Shown piece after piece: positions 7,917-17,254 of a stretch of 64,000 nt of DNA. The stretch's first letter is position 1. The number at the start of each line of letters is the position of its first letter. Source of the stretch: Corynebacterium lactis RW2-5 (GTDB lineage Bacteria > Actinomycetota > Actinomycetes > Mycobacteriales > Mycobacteriaceae); the NCBI RefSeq assembly GCF_001274895.1, contig NZ_CP006841.1, positions 372,001 to 436,000 of the forward strand, written 5' to 3'. The notes beneath the pieces were generated by a model that was not told where the DNA came from, did not search any database, and saw only the letters and a program-made list of their open reading frames with translations. Position numbers and translations under genes: made by a program.

Positions 7917-8882
7917 ATGAACGAAAACCAGTCCGCCACTAACACCACCGTCGCCGCGTCCACCGCGTCCGGCGCAGCCGCGACCGCCAGCTCCGCAGCC
8001 GAGGCGATTTCGCGTATTCCCTCGATTATGTCCATCCAGTCGCATGTGAGCTTCGGCCACGTCGGCAACTCCGCCGCAGTGTTCCCGCTGCAGCGCGCGG
8101 GCTTCGAGGTCTGGCCGGTCCACACCGTCGCATTTTCCAACCACACCGGTTACGGCAAGTGGCAGGGCCCGCTGATTCCTGCCTCCGATGTGCGCGCTGT
8201 AATCCAGGGTATCGACGAGCTGGGCCGCCTGGGTGACGCCGACGCAGTCATCTCCGGCTACCAGGGCGGAAGCGACATCGCGGACGCTATTGTCGAGGCG
8301 GTCGCGCTGGTCAAGCAGCGGAACCCGAAGGCTATCTACTCCTGCGATCCGGTGATGGGCAATGCCAAGAGCGGCTGTCATGTCTCCGACGAAATTCCGC
8401 CGTTGCTGCGCGACAAGGTGGTTCCGGTGGCGGATGTCATCACGCCGAACCAGTTCGAGCTGGGTTACCTGACCGGGCGTGAGGTCAGCGACCTGGATTC
8501 CACTATCGCCGCAGCTCACGCTGCCCGCGAGATGGGTCCAGAGGCTGTGTTGGTCACCAGTGTGCTGCGTCCCGATGCTCCGGAGGGCACCATCGAGATG
8601 GTGGCAGTAAACGGCGTCGGTGCGTGGCTGGTGTCCACTCCGTACTTGCCGTTCAAGCGCAACGGTTCGGGCGACGTGACCGCTGCTCTGTTTGCGGGCA
8701 ATCTGGTCCGTGGTGCCGGCATCGACGGTGATCTGTCCGTGGCCCTTGGCAACACGGCCGCCAGTGTCTATGAACTGCTGAAGGTGACCTACGAGTCCGG
8801 CTCTGATGAGCTGGAGCTGATCAAGGCGCAGGAGGCGTACGTGAACCCGGAGCGTCGCTTCGAAGTCACGAAGATTGCGTAG
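7917..8882 (+). CDS. pdxY: Pyridoxal kinase PdxY
   Basis: A 321-residue kinase that phosphorylates pyridoxal (and related B6 vitamers) for salvage of pyridoxal 5'-phosphate. Family marks: SIMSIQSHVSFGHVGNSAAVFPLQRAG at the start of the fold, SGYQGG, the magnesium/phosphate motif YSCDPVMGN, TPNQFELGYLTG, and the anion-hole loop RNGSGDVTAAL with the catalytic aspartate. The first 35 residues are Ala/Thr/Ser-rich and unlike the family. ATG 7917 follows a CACAAT -10-like element by about 8 bases, so the message may be leaderless. A strong terminator follows the gene. Confidence 0.92.
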   Translation: MNENQSATNTTVAASTASGAAATASSAAEAISRIPSIMSIQSHVSFGHVGNSAAVFPLQRAGFEVWPVHTVAFSNHTGYGKWQGPLIPASDVRAVIQGIDELGRLGDADAVISGYQGGSDIADAIVEAVALVKQRNPKAIYSCDPVMGNAKSGCHVSDEIPPLLRDKVVPVADVITPNQFELGYLTGREVSDLDSTIAAAHAAREMGPEAVLVTSVLRPDAPEGTIEMVAVNGVGAWLVSTPYLPFKRNGSGDVTAALFAGNLVRGAGIDGDLSVALGNTAASVYELLKVTYESGSDELELIKAQEAYVNPERRFEVTKIA

Positions 8883-8960
8883 GTGATTTTCTACGAAGGT
8901 CGCGCAATCTCGCCGATGTGACCATCGGCATGTGTAGAGGTGCGTAAATTGGGGGAGGGG

Positions 8961-8993
8961 AAAGCGGCAGCGCTCTGTGTGCTGCCGCTTTTT
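8961..8993 (+). terminator. Rho-independent terminator after pdxY
   Basis: AAAGCGGCAGC (8961-8971) pairs perfectly with GCTGCCGCTTT (8981-8991) and is followed by a T-run. It closes the pdxY unit. Confidence 0.9.
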
Positions 8994-9098
8994 GTGCCTG
9001 GTAGGCGGCGATTTCATACTTAGAGGCCTAAATAGCAGAGATTGCGCAACTGGAAAACAAGTATTCACACTGTTGAAACCGTTTCCCTTATCGATAAA

Positions 9099-9119
9099 TA
9101 ATGAAAACGATTTCTATTT
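9099..9119. promoter_or_regulatory. Zur-like operator upstream of the ABC importer operon
   Basis: The 21-base stretch begins TAATGAAAACGATTT and ends ATTT. By eye it agrees with the actinobacterial zinc-uptake-regulator palindrome TAATGAAAATGATTT... (as I recall it) at about 17 of 21 positions. It lies 36 bases before the substrate-binding protein start. A second short palindrome, GAAAC-C-GTTTC (9075-9085), lies just upstream. Regulation by Zur or a related Fur-family protein is inferred. Confidence 0.55.
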
Positions 9120-9154
9120 TAGTTGCGCCTATCCTTAAATAAAGGGGGAACGCT

Positions 9155-10840
9155 ATGTTCGCTACTGACCTACGTCGAAATCCCACCTTCCGCCTGCATC
9201 GAGCAGCTGCAGTCTCGGTTTCGGCTCTCGCAATCTGCGGTCTTGGCCTGACTGCCTGTTCAAACCCGGATGACAAGTCCGCCGCAGGCGGTTCCGGTGC
9301 TGACACCGAGCACACTCTTGTCCTGCTGGACAACAACGAAACCGGTGCCTACAACCCGGTGTCCGGATACAGCCGTTCGGGTGATTCGCCGGTGTACGAG
9401 GGCCTTTTCCGACTCAAGCCAGTGTCGGGTGACACCTCCACGAAGCCCGTCGACTTCGAGCCTCTGCTAGCCTCCGGTCCCGCCGAGCCGAGCAACGGCA
9501 ACAAAACCTGGACCGTTCCTATCAAGGACGGCATCACCTTCTCGGATGGCACCACCTTTGGCCCGGAGGATGTCGTAGCCACCTACAAGGCAATCCTCGA
9601 CGAGCGCTCTGCCTCCTCCGAGGCTCCCAATTGGGAAATGCTCGATGACGTGCGTGCCGACGGCGACAAGGTTGTCTTCGAACTGAATATCCCGTACGCA
9701 GAGTTTGACCACCAGCTTCTCAATGGTATTGCCCCGTCGGAGGCGTTCAACTTCGATGATTTGAAGCCCGCCGAGGACTCCGACCTCAACACCAAGCCCG
9801 TGGGAACTGGTCCGTTCAAGCTCGAAGCTCTGCGTGCCGACGAGGCCATCTTCACGGCCCGCGAGGATTATCACGGCGGGACCCCTGAGCTGAAGAAGGT
9901 CATCTACCGAGTCAATCAAGACGAAAACTCCCGTGCCCAGCAGCTGCGCGGCGGCGAGGGCGACGGCACCATTATGGAGCCGGCGCTGGCGCAGGAATTC
10001 GAAGGCCAGGAGGGATTCAAGGTTGAGTCGGCACATTCGGCGGACTGGCGCGGAATCACCCTGCCGGCGGGCAACCCGGTCACCGGCGACCAGGCGATTC
10101 GCAACGCCGTCAACCTGGCCGTCAATCGAGAGGCCATGGCGAAGGACGTGATGAAGGGCCACGCGAAGCCGAACTCCACCTTCCTCGCGGACTTCTACGG
10201 CGACGCCTACGACCCGACCGCTGAAATCAAACACGACACCGCGAAAGCCGAGAAGCTTCTCGACGAGGCCGGGTGGAAGAAGGGTCCGGATGGCATCCGC
10301 GTTAAGGATGGTCAGCGCGCCACATTCGATGTCATCTATTTCCCGAACCGCGATCACGCCCGCACCGATTTGACCTTGGCGACAGCTTCTGACCTGAAAA
10401 AGGTGGGCATTGAGGTCAACCCGGTAGCCCGCGACTCCAAGTCGGTTACCCGTGATGATTACGCTAAGACCCCTGTAATGCTGGGTGGTGGTGGAACGCC
10501 GTATTCGGTGGACGGTCAGATTTACTCGATTCTGCATTCGAAGTACGCCGAGCCCGGCGCTGGAGCCAAGTGGGATAACGGTTCCGACTACGTCAATCCG
10601 GAGATTGATAAGCTGCTCGACCAGGCTCGTGTCGAGTCTGATCAGTCCAAGCGTGACGAGCTCTACCGCAAGATTCAGAAGCTCTACGCTGACAAGCCTG
10701 CCATGCTGCAGCTGGTCTACGTTGACCACGTGTATGTTGAGCGCGACCGCGGTTACACGCACCCGGAGGCAATTCTCGAGCCCCATGCCCACGGCCTGAA
10801 CTTCGGCCCGTGGTTCAACCTGGGGGCATGGCGTAAGTAA
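9155..10840 (+). CDS. Substrate-binding lipoprotein, SBP_bac_5 (peptide/nickel/metallophore) family
   Basis: A 561-residue extracytoplasmic binding protein with a lipoprotein signal peptide: a hydrophobic core (AAAVSVSALAICGL) and lipobox LTAC, Cys35. The mature part is family 5: FSDGTTFGPEDVVATYKAIL, PVGTGPFKL, NRDHARTDLTLATASDLKKVGIEV and a closing QKLYADKPAMLQL. Members bind oligopeptides, dipeptides, nickel chelates, or opine metallophores. The Zur-like site in front leans toward a metal complex as cargo, but the pocket cannot be read by eye. The permease ATG follows the stop directly, so this heads a five-gene operon. Confidence 0.9.
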   Translation: MFATDLRRNPTFRLHRAAAVSVSALAICGLGLTACSNPDDKSAAGGSGADTEHTLVLLDNNETGAYNPVSGYSRSGDSPVYEGLFRLKPVSGDTSTKPVDFEPLLASGPAEPSNGNKTWTVPIKDGITFSDGTTFGPEDVVATYKAILDERSASSEAPNWEMLDDVRADGDKVVFELNIPYAEFDHQLLNGIAPSEAFNFDDLKPAEDSDLNTKPVGTGPFKLEALRADEAIFTAREDYHGGTPELKKVIYRVNQDENSRAQQLRGGEGDGTIMEPALAQEFEGQEGFKVESAHSADWRGITLPAGNPVTGDQAIRNAVNLAVNREAMAKDVMKGHAKPNSTFLADFYGDAYDPTAEIKHDTAKAEKLLDEAGWKKGPDGIRVKDGQRATFDVIYFPNRDHARTDLTLATASDLKKVGIEVNPVARDSKSVTRDDYAKTPVMLGGGGTPYSVDGQIYSILHSKYAEPGAGAKWDNGSDYVNPEIDKLLDQARVESDQSKRDELYRKIQKLYADKPAMLQLVYVDHVYVERDRGYTHPEAILEPHAHGLNFGPWFNLGAWRK

Positions 10841-11890
10841 ATGACAAAAGCCGAGTCACACCCACACCTACAACCACGCCCAGCCCCCACTGCACACCAA
10901 TCCCGGTTTAGGAGCCGGAAACGGCAGGTCGCGGGGATCGTCGTAAGGCGAGTGGCGGTCGCAATTCCCATTCTGGTGATAGTGACGGCCGCGGTATTCG
11001 CACTAGCGTCGGTAAGTCCCTTCGACCCCCTCGATGCCTACCTCAAAGGGCAAGCGGGTAACTTAACCGACGCGCAGAGGGCCTCCATTTCTCATCAGCT
11101 GGGTCTGGACCGCTCCTGGTGGGAGTCGTGGCTCGTGTGGCTGCAGGGCCTGGCAACAGGAGACCTCGGCATCTCACGGTCCTACTCGCAACCGGTCACG
11201 CAGGTGCTTGCCGAGCGCCTACCCTGGACGATGCTACTCGGCGCCTGCGGGCTAATCGGTGCCATTGCTCTAGCGTTCGTGCTAGCCCTGTGGTCTGCAG
11301 TGCGTCGAGGGGGAGCGGTGGATCGGCTGGTCCTATCGGTCTCGACGGTAATCCAGGCGACTCCACCCTTCGTCGTTGCGCTCGGCGGGCTCGGCGTATT
11401 TGCCTTAGCCTGGAAGCTGTTTCCCACCGGAGGCTTGACCTATCCGGGGCAGCCGGTGACCTTTTCCTCTACGCTGGCGCACCTTACGCTGCCGGCGGTC
11501 GTCCTTGCAATCACGCAGGTACCATGGCTGGTGTTGTCGCTGCGCGAATCCATCGTCGAGGTCATGGATTCCGGCGCGGTCACCGGTGCGCAGGTCCGCG
11601 GAATCCCGCGCCGGACAATCATCTTTTCCCATATTCTGCCCACCGCAGTGCCGCCCTTCCTTGCTCTGATTGGCGCTCGTCTGTCGGAGCTGGTCGTCGG
11701 CTCGACGCTTGTAGAAGCGGTTTTCGCGTGGCCGGGACTGGGAACCGCACTGGTCAAATCGGCTCAGAGCTTAGACTTTCCGCTGCTGAGTATTCTTACC
11801 ATCGCGACAACGGGCATCGTCTTGCTCGGTAACTTGCTTGCCGACGTCGCCTTCGTCGTCCTCGATCCACGGGTGGAAGCAGATGCTTAA
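10841..11890 (+). CDS. ABC permease, DppB/NikB type
   Basis: A 349-residue inner-membrane permease with the family order: a basic N-terminus, TM1 (VAVAIPILVIVTAAVFALASV), the DppB-type loop SPFDPLDAYLKGQAG...QLGLDRSWWESWLVWLQGLATGDLGISRSYSQPV, and the EAA coupling loop (about GAVTGAQVRGIPRRTIIFSHILPTA) that docks to the ATPase. Starts immediately after the binding-protein stop and overlaps the next permease by 8 bases. Confidence 0.9.
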   Translation: MTKAESHPHLQPRPAPTAHQSRFRSRKRQVAGIVVRRVAVAIPILVIVTAAVFALASVSPFDPLDAYLKGQAGNLTDAQRASISHQLGLDRSWWESWLVWLQGLATGDLGISRSYSQPVTQVLAERLPWTMLLGACGLIGAIALAFVLALWSAVRRGGAVDRLVLSVSTVIQATPPFVVALGGLGVFALAWKLFPTGGLTYPGQPVTFSSTLAHLTLPAVVLAITQVPWLVLSLRESIVEVMDSGAVTGAQVRGIPRRTIIFSHILPTAVPPFLALIGARLSELVVGSTLVEAVFAWPGLGTALVKSAQSLDFPLLSILTIATTGIVLLGNLLADVAFVVLDPRVEADA

Positions 11891-12737
11891 AACGACAAAT
11901 CGCAAGCACATCAAAACGGCACTGCCCGCCCCCGTGACTCCAATAGTGGCTGTGGTGTGCCTTGTTCTTATTGCCGCCTATGCCTTTCTAACTCCGCTGC
12001 TCAACGACTCGGATTTGGTTCTCACCGACTTTGCCAATTCCGGTGTCGCCCCCGGTGCTGAGCATTTCTTCGGTACCGACTCCAAAGGCCACGACATCTT
12101 CGTTCGTGTCGCCGCTGGCATGCGGATTTCGCTGTTCATTGCAATTGTTACGGCGGTGTGCTCGGCGATTGTCGGCATCGTCCTCGGTGTTACCGCCGGT
12201 ATGGTTGGAGGGCGAGTCGACCGTGTCATCATGCGCAGCGCGGATGTTACCAATGCATTGCCGCACCTGCTGCTGGGCCTGCTGATTGTCAGCCTCTTCC
12301 GCGGTTCCGTCCCGGCAATAATCATTTCTTTGGTGCTGACCCACTGGGTCACTATCACCCGAACGGTCCGCGCATCCGTGCTGCACCTGCGGAGCGCCGA
12401 GTTCGTTGAGGCCGCGCTTCTGTCCGGAATGAGTCGCGTTCGCGTGCTGGTTCAGCACGTCGTCCCGGCGGCGCTCGGGCAGTCCCTCGTCGGCCTTATC
12501 CTGCTGATTCCGCACGCAATTTGGCACGAGTCTACGCTGTCATTCCTTGGGGTGGGGCTGCCCCCGCACAAGCCCTCCCTCGGCACTCTGCTTGCCGACG
12601 CCGAGGGTGCCCTGCTCCTGGGACATTGGTGGATTTTGGTGTTTCCCTCGTTCTTCCTCGTTGCGACCACGTTGTGTATTGCGGCCGTCGGCACGCATTT
12701 GAAGGAACGGGTGACCGGACAGGAGGTGCTGGTATGA
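11883..12737 (+). CDS. ABC permease, DppC/NikC type
   Basis: A 284-residue permease. It carries the DppC hallmark HFFGTDSKGHDIFVRVAAGMRISL near residue 60 and the EAA loop FVEAALLSGMSRVRVLVQHVVP. The ATG at 11883 lies inside the end of the preceding gene; the longer frame from 11838 is unlikely because it would overlap by more than 50 bases and starts with unrelated sequence. It ends in an ATGA overlap with the first ATPase. Confidence 0.9.
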   Translation: MLKTTNRKHIKTALPAPVTPIVAVVCLVLIAAYAFLTPLLNDSDLVLTDFANSGVAPGAEHFFGTDSKGHDIFVRVAAGMRISLFIAIVTAVCSAIVGIVLGVTAGMVGGRVDRVIMRSADVTNALPHLLLGLLIVSLFRGSVPAIIISLVLTHWVTITRTVRASVLHLRSAEFVEAALLSGMSRVRVLVQHVVPAALGQSLVGLILLIPHAIWHESTLSFLGVGLPPHKPSLGTLLADAEGALLLGHWWILVFPSFFLVATTLCIAAVGTHLKERVTGQEVLV

Positions 12738-13684
12738 GCGCTCGGGCAGGAGCCGACAAGCGTGAGAAGCTGCTGGAAATTGACGAGCTCACCGTTCGGA
12801 TTCCACTGCGCGGCGGCGACGTGGTTCACGCCGCGACTGATGTGTGCCTGACGGTGCACAGAGGCGAGGTCGTTGCAGTGGTGGGCGAGTCTGGGTGTGG
12901 TAAGTCCATTATCGCCTCGGCGGTGGTTGGCATGCTGCCTCCGCACGCGAGTGTGGAGGGCAGGGTGCGTTTCTATCCCCACGGCAAGACAGAGAGCGGC
13001 GGAAGCGGTGTAGACGGGGGTGCTGAGCCTATCGACATTCTTGCTCGGCGGAGGATGGGCGCAGGTTTGGCCCGCACTGACAAGGAGCTGGCGGGGCGGA
13101 AGATTGCGCTGGTGCCGCAGTCGGCAGCGACGTTTTTAACGCCCGTGCGCACTGTTGGAGCACAGCTAAAAGAGACTATTTCCGTCCTAGGTAGTGAACA
13201 CACGGTGGAGGGGCTGATGCGGCGCGTCAAGCTGGACGCGGATGTTGTTGCACAATACCCCCACGAGCTTTCCGGAGGTATGGCGCAGCGCGCCGCAGTG
13301 GCATTTGCTCTGGCCGGGGATCCCGAATTGGTGATTGCCGACGAGCCGACAGCCTCTCTAGACCCCGACCTGACGATGACACTGCTGGGTATGCTTCGCG
13401 AGATTGCTGACAGTGGGGTGGGAGTCATGCTCATTACGCATGACATTTCTGAGTTGCGCGACAGTGGCATCGCCGATTGGATCTCGGTGATGTACGCCTC
13501 GCGTTTCGAAGAGACGGGACCGGCTCAGCAGGTACTGGAGGCCCCTGCCAGCGCATACATGCGTGATCTGCTGGCAGCGTTACCCGAAAATGGCATGCGC
13601 CCCATGCCTGGCGTGGTGCCGTCGCTGACGAATTTGGATGAGGACTACTGCTACGCGCGCAGGCTCGAGGAGGCTGGCAGGTGA
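12734..13684 (+). CDS. ABC ATPase, DppD/NikD type
   Basis: A 316-residue ATPase of the importer. Walker A is GESGCGKS (residues 51-58), the signature LSGGMAQR, and Walker B LVIADEPTASLD; the end (ETGPAQQVLEAPASAYMRDLLAALP) is the usual DppD tail. AGGAGG at 12721-12726 precedes ATG 12734, which overlaps the stop of the permease (ATGA). About 35 residues after LPPHASVEGRVRFYPHG form an insert (SGGSGVDGGAEPIDILARRR) longer than usual. Confidence 0.9.
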   Translation: MSARAGADKREKLLEIDELTVRIPLRGGDVVHAATDVCLTVHRGEVVAVVGESGCGKSIIASAVVGMLPPHASVEGRVRFYPHGKTESGGSGVDGGAEPIDILARRRMGAGLARTDKELAGRKIALVPQSAATFLTPVRTVGAQLKETISVLGSEHTVEGLMRRVKLDADVVAQYPHELSGGMAQRAAVAFALAGDPELVIADEPTASLDPDLTMTLLGMLREIADSGVGVMLITHDISELRDSGIADWISVMYASRFEETGPAQQVLEAPASAYMRDLLAALPENGMRPMPGVVPSLTNLDEDYCYARRLEEAGR

Positions 13685-14361
13685 GTGACAAGGCACTGGT
13701 TGCGGAACATATCTCAAAGTCCTTCGGAGCCACGGATGGTTCGGCAAAAGATGTTTTGATGGATGTGTCGCTTCGAGTTGAACCGGGGCAGATTGTCGGG
13801 TTGCGCGGCCCCTCGGGAGTCGGCAAGTCCACGCTTGGGCGCATCCTCGCAGGGCTAGAGGTGCCAGATGCCGGCCGTTGCCTCTGCGACGGAGTTCAGA
13901 TCGAAGCGGTACGCAGCCGCGCTGGTCAGCGCGTTCGAGGTCGGATTGGGATGGTGTTTCAATCTCCCCGCAGATCGTGTGATCCGCGGATGACCCTGGG
14001 GCGTACGATTCGCTCGGCCTTGCGGCAGGGCGAGCGCGAAGACATCGCCGGGCTTATTCAGAAGGTTGGCCTGACACCGGATCTGTTGGACCGATTCCCC
14101 AGCCAGGTCTCCGATGGGCAGCTCCAACGCGCTGCCGTTGCCCGCACCCTGGCGGCACGCCCGCGCTATCTCGTCTGTGATGAGATGACCGCGATGCTTG
14201 ACGCTGCCAACTCCGCAGCAATCGTCGAGGTCATCCGTGGCTTCGCCGCCAATGGCGGTGGCGTACTCATGATTAGCCATGAACACAGGCTTCTCGACGC
14301 CGTGTGCGACCGCGTCGTACAGCTAGACGGCGATATGAGAGCTAACGTCATTCAGTTTTAA
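13681..14361 (+). CDS. ABC ATPase, DppF/NikE type
   Basis: A 226-residue ATPase, the second NBD of the importer. Walker A is GPSGVGKS (43-50), Walker B LVCDEMTAMLD. The signature reads VSDGQLQR instead of LSGGQxQR; Ser, the second Gly and Gln are kept, so it is probably still functional. It starts with GTG overlapping the previous stop (GTGA). It is shorter than canonical DppF (about 320 aa), as in CntF/NikE-type subunits, which lack the C-terminal oligopeptide extension. Confidence 0.87.
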   Translation: MSDKALVAEHISKSFGATDGSAKDVLMDVSLRVEPGQIVGLRGPSGVGKSTLGRILAGLEVPDAGRCLCDGVQIEAVRSRAGQRVRGRIGMVFQSPRRSCDPRMTLGRTIRSALRQGEREDIAGLIQKVGLTPDLLDRFPSQVSDGQLQRAAVARTLAARPRYLVCDEMTAMLDAANSAAIVEVIRGFAANGGGVLMISHEHRLLDAVCDRVVQLDGDMRANVIQF

Positions 14362-14368
14362 CAATGGC

Positions 14369-14394
14369 TACCCTAAAACGTTAAGCGTAGGGTA
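14369..14394. repeat. 7-bp inverted repeat between importer operon and MATE gene
   Basis: TACCCTA (14369-14375) and TAGGGTA (14388-14394) are separated by 12 bases, just after the importer operon. It could be a weak terminator or an operator for the MATE gene. Confidence 0.35.
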
Positions 14395-14560
14395 ATCTTC
14401 TCGTCGGGTTGGGCGGTGCCACAGGAGGGCAGTGCTCGCGTTGTCCAGTGGCGCGTGCTCTGTGAGACCTTGTTTGACGTCTCATAACTCGTTCGCGCAT
14501 CGCTCCAACCTCCAACCGAGTTCCTGCAAGAACCGACCGACGAGAACGAGTGATGAAAGC

Positions 14561-15913
14561 GTGACCTACCGTGATGTTTATTCGCTTGCATTGCCAATCG
14601 CGGGCGTACAGCTGGCTGGGGTCGCGTTGACAACCACCGATGTGTTGATGCTGCAGACCCTTGGCGTGATAGCAATTGCCGGCGGAGGACTTGCGATGCA
14701 GTTCTACAACCAGGTCCGCACCATGTGTGTGGGGATGGTCACTGCCGGCGGCAACCTAGTAGCCGAGGCAGCATCGGAGTGGGAAAAGACCGGTGACGAC
14801 GCTGCAGCAGAGCGGATTCGTCAAGCCGTGCGCAGCTGCATGTTGGTTGGCACTGTGACCGCCACAATCGGTGGTCTCATTGTGGTCTCCCTGGGCGTAC
14901 TAGCGCTGGTGTTGCCAATCCACGAGTCCGTCGCCCATCTCGCCTTTGCAATGACGGTTGCCCTCGCGCCGGGGCTGCTGCCGATGATGTGGTTAAACGT
15001 CTTGCGCCAGTTCGCGGTCGGCATGCGCCGTCCTGGATCCCTGCTGGTTGTTACTCTCGTATCAATTGCCGTCAACGCTGCGCTCAATGCCGCATTCCTG
15101 TGGCTGGCCAGCGTAAACGGTTGGGGAGCAGTCTGGGGGCTGGCGGGCATCGGCTTTTCCACGACATGTGTCCAGGTCTTCACGCTCCTGTCCTTCGCCG
15201 GGCTGGTCCGAAAGGACCGGCAGCTGCGACGATTTTTCGCTGTTATTCCGAGACCGGGCGACGCGGTATGTGTGAGTCGCATTGTCCGGCTTGGGGTCCC
15301 AGTGTCGCTGACCTACGGCTCAGAAGCCGCAATTACCACCATTGCAGGAGTCGCCATGGGATTGGTCAGTCCGGCCATGTTAGCGGCGCACACTGTCGTC
15401 AATCAGATTGCCTACATCGTCTACCAGGTCTGCATCGGATTTTCGCACGGTGGGTCGATTTTGGTCAGCCGCGCTCGCAGCGCTGGGGCTGAGGCCGTGA
15501 AACGGGTTGCGCGGCGCGTCCTCGTTTCCGTGGTCACCTACCTCGGCGCTATCGGATTGGTGTGGCTGCTGTGGGGCAAGTACGTCGTCGGGCTTTTCCT
15601 CGCAGATACAAATCCGGACGTTGTTCACATCGCCACGGTTCTGCTCTGCCTTGCAGTGCTTCAGCAACTCGCCAAGGGAGGCCAGAACGTACTCGTGGGA
15701 CTCCTGCGTGGGCTGCGCGACACCAAGTCCGGCCTCACCGCGACGCTATGGGGCTACTGGGTGGTGGGCGTTCCGGCACTGCTATTTTTTGGTCTTGGCC
15801 TGCGTTGGGAAGGCTATGGCGTTTGGACTGGCCTTATCTTGGGATTCTCCACTACGGCAGGCCTGCTCTATCTCTCTTTCCGACGTCACCTCCAACGCGT
15901 AAATTCCGCGTGA
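14561..15913 (+). CDS. MATE-family multidrug/metabolite exporter
   Basis: A polytopic membrane protein with about 12 helices, typical MATE features (YSLALPIAGVQLAGVALTTTDVLMLQTLG at the first helix, repeated AxNxxLNxxFI-like segment NAALNAAFLWL in both halves, GVPVSLTYGSE opening the second half). MATE proteins move cationic drugs or metabolites out in exchange for Na+ or H+. The frame is open from 14432, where GTG has AGGAGG a few bases in front, but the first 43 residues are unlike the family; GTG 14561, right before TYRDVYSLALP, is the more likely start. It sits between two ABC importers, so it may export a metal chelator, which is inference. Confidence 0.85.
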   Translation: MTYRDVYSLALPIAGVQLAGVALTTTDVLMLQTLGVIAIAGGGLAMQFYNQVRTMCVGMVTAGGNLVAEAASEWEKTGDDAAAERIRQAVRSCMLVGTVTATIGGLIVVSLGVLALVLPIHESVAHLAFAMTVALAPGLLPMMWLNVLRQFAVGMRRPGSLLVVTLVSIAVNAALNAAFLWLASVNGWGAVWGLAGIGFSTTCVQVFTLLSFAGLVRKDRQLRRFFAVIPRPGDAVCVSRIVRLGVPVSLTYGSEAAITTIAGVAMGLVSPAMLAAHTVVNQIAYIVYQVCIGFSHGGSILVSRARSAGAEAVKRVARRVLVSVVTYLGAIGLVWLLWGKYVVGLFLADTNPDVVHIATVLLCLAVLQQLAKGGQNVLVGLLRGLRDTKSGLTATLWGYWVVGVPALLFFGLGLRWEGYGVWTGLILGFSTTAGLLYLSFRRHLQRVNSA

Positions 15914-16051
15914 TGTCTTTAAGTTGTCTCACGCCCTCACCCAGAATTTCACCGAACCAGCCTTTGAATTGACAATGTGTCTCCTTCTTCGAAGGGGCCC
16001 ATGAGGAGTTGAAAGCGCCGTCACATGACTGCGGGCTCCGGAAAGACAAAT

Positions 16052-17254
16052 ATGAAAGCTAGTTCTCCTTTTTCCGCAAATGTTGTGCTGCGCGAAGCGT
16101 CTGCAAAGATGATTTTCGCGGCACTCCTAGCCGTATCACTGGTCCTTTTAGCGGCCTGTTCCGGTGGGAATGAAGGCGCTTCCGCTGGCGGCGAAAAACG
16201 CACCGTCGTCGATGCGCTTGGCCGAGAGGTTAACGTCCCGAAGAATGTTGAGCGGATCTTGATGGGTGGGCAAAAAATGCTCTACACCACGGCACTTCTC
16301 AATCCGGAAAATCCCACTGAGAAGATTGCCGCGTGGCCGGAGGATCTTAAGGAAAACGACAAAGCCACCTACGACCGGTATGCCGAGAAGTTTCCGCAGA
16401 TTAAGGACATCCCGACCACGGGGGAAGTCTACAACAACACAATGTCTCTCGAGCAGGCGCTTGAGTCGCGTCCCGATGTCTTCGTCGTCAATGCTGGCGT
16501 TTTCGACGCAGCTAAAGACGCCGGCATTGTCGATGGGCTAGAAAAGGCAGGCGTGCCGACGGTAACCGTCGACTACTTCATCGACCCGGTAAAGAACACG
16601 GTGCCCAGCATCCGAATGATGGGACAGCTCTTGGGGCGTGAAAAGCAGGCTGAGGACTTCATCACGTACTACGAGCAGAAGGTTCACAGTGTCACGGATC
16701 TCCTCGCCGAGAAAAAGCCGACACCAACGCCGACCTTTTTGTGGCGCGCACCTGGCTACTTCGACTGCTGCTCGACCTTCGCGAAGTCCAATCTGGCACA
16801 GATCGTCAACTTTGCCGGAGGCAAAAACCTCGGTGATGACATGATCGATGCGAAGCAGGGGCAGGTATCCCCAGAGGCCCTGGCCGGAAAGAATCCCGAG
16901 GTCATCATTGCTACGGGCGCGGATTGGGATCAGGGCAAGACCCCGGTTAAGGAAGGGGCCTACGTTCCGCTGGGTTATTCGGAATCGAAGCCGGAGGCGC
17001 AAAAGGCGCTAGGTGAGGTCGTCGGCAAGCAGCCCGCTGTGCGTGAGGTCAAAGCGGTGAAGAACAAGCGCACCTTCGTCGCGTGGCACCATTTTTACGA
17101 TTCGCCCTATAACTTCCTGGCGGTTGAGATGTTTGCAAAGGCAATGCATCCAAGCCTATTTAGTGACATTGATGTGGACCGAGAAGTACGTGATCTCCAC
17201 GACAAGTTCCTGCCAGTCGAGGCTACCGGAACCTTCTGGGCTGGACTGGAGTGA
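16052..17254 (+). CDS. FecB-like (PF01497-type) metal-chelate binding lipoprotein
   Basis: About 400 residues, with a lipoprotein signal peptide ending in LLAAC (Cys36 from ATG 16052). The mature part begins TVVDALGREVNVPKNVERIL, the usual opening of iron-siderophore/B12/heme binding proteins, and has SLEQALESRPDVFVV and AGGKNLGDD. ATG 16052 has GGAAAG eight bases upstream; ATG 16025 (nine residues longer) has none at a proper distance. An unusual C-terminal stretch WHHFYDSPYNFLAVEMFAKAMHP occurs in binding proteins for nickel/cobalt or heme-like ligands, but I cannot fix the ligand. First gene of a three-gene importer. Confidence 0.85.
   Translation: MKASSPFSANVVLREASAKMIFAALLAVSLVLLAACSGGNEGASAGGEKRTVVDALGREVNVPKNVERILMGGQKMLYTTALLNPENPTEKIAAWPEDLKENDKATYDRYAEKFPQIKDIPTTGEVYNNTMSLEQALESRPDVFVVNAGVFDAAKDAGIVDGLEKAGVPTVTVDYFIDPVKNTVPSIRMMGQLLGREKQAEDFITYYEQKVHSVTDLLAEKKPTPTPTFLWRAPGYFDCCSTFAKSNLAQIVNFAGGKNLGDDMIDAKQGQVSPEALAGKNPEVIIATGADWDQGKTPVKEGAYVPLGYSESKPEAQKALGEVVGKQPAVREVKAVKNKRTFVAWHHFYDSPYNFLAVEMFAKAMHPSLFSDIDVDREVRDLHDKFLPVEATGTFWAGLE

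Noticed and set aside
7893..9068. A 391-codon minus-strand frame opposite pdxY
   Set aside because: pdxY has all kinase motifs, and the antisense frame runs through the pdxY terminator.
9467..10792. A 441-codon minus-strand frame opposite the family-5 binding protein
   Set aside because: Its composition follows the complement of a GC-rich gene; the plus strand carries a complete binding protein with signal peptide and family motifs.
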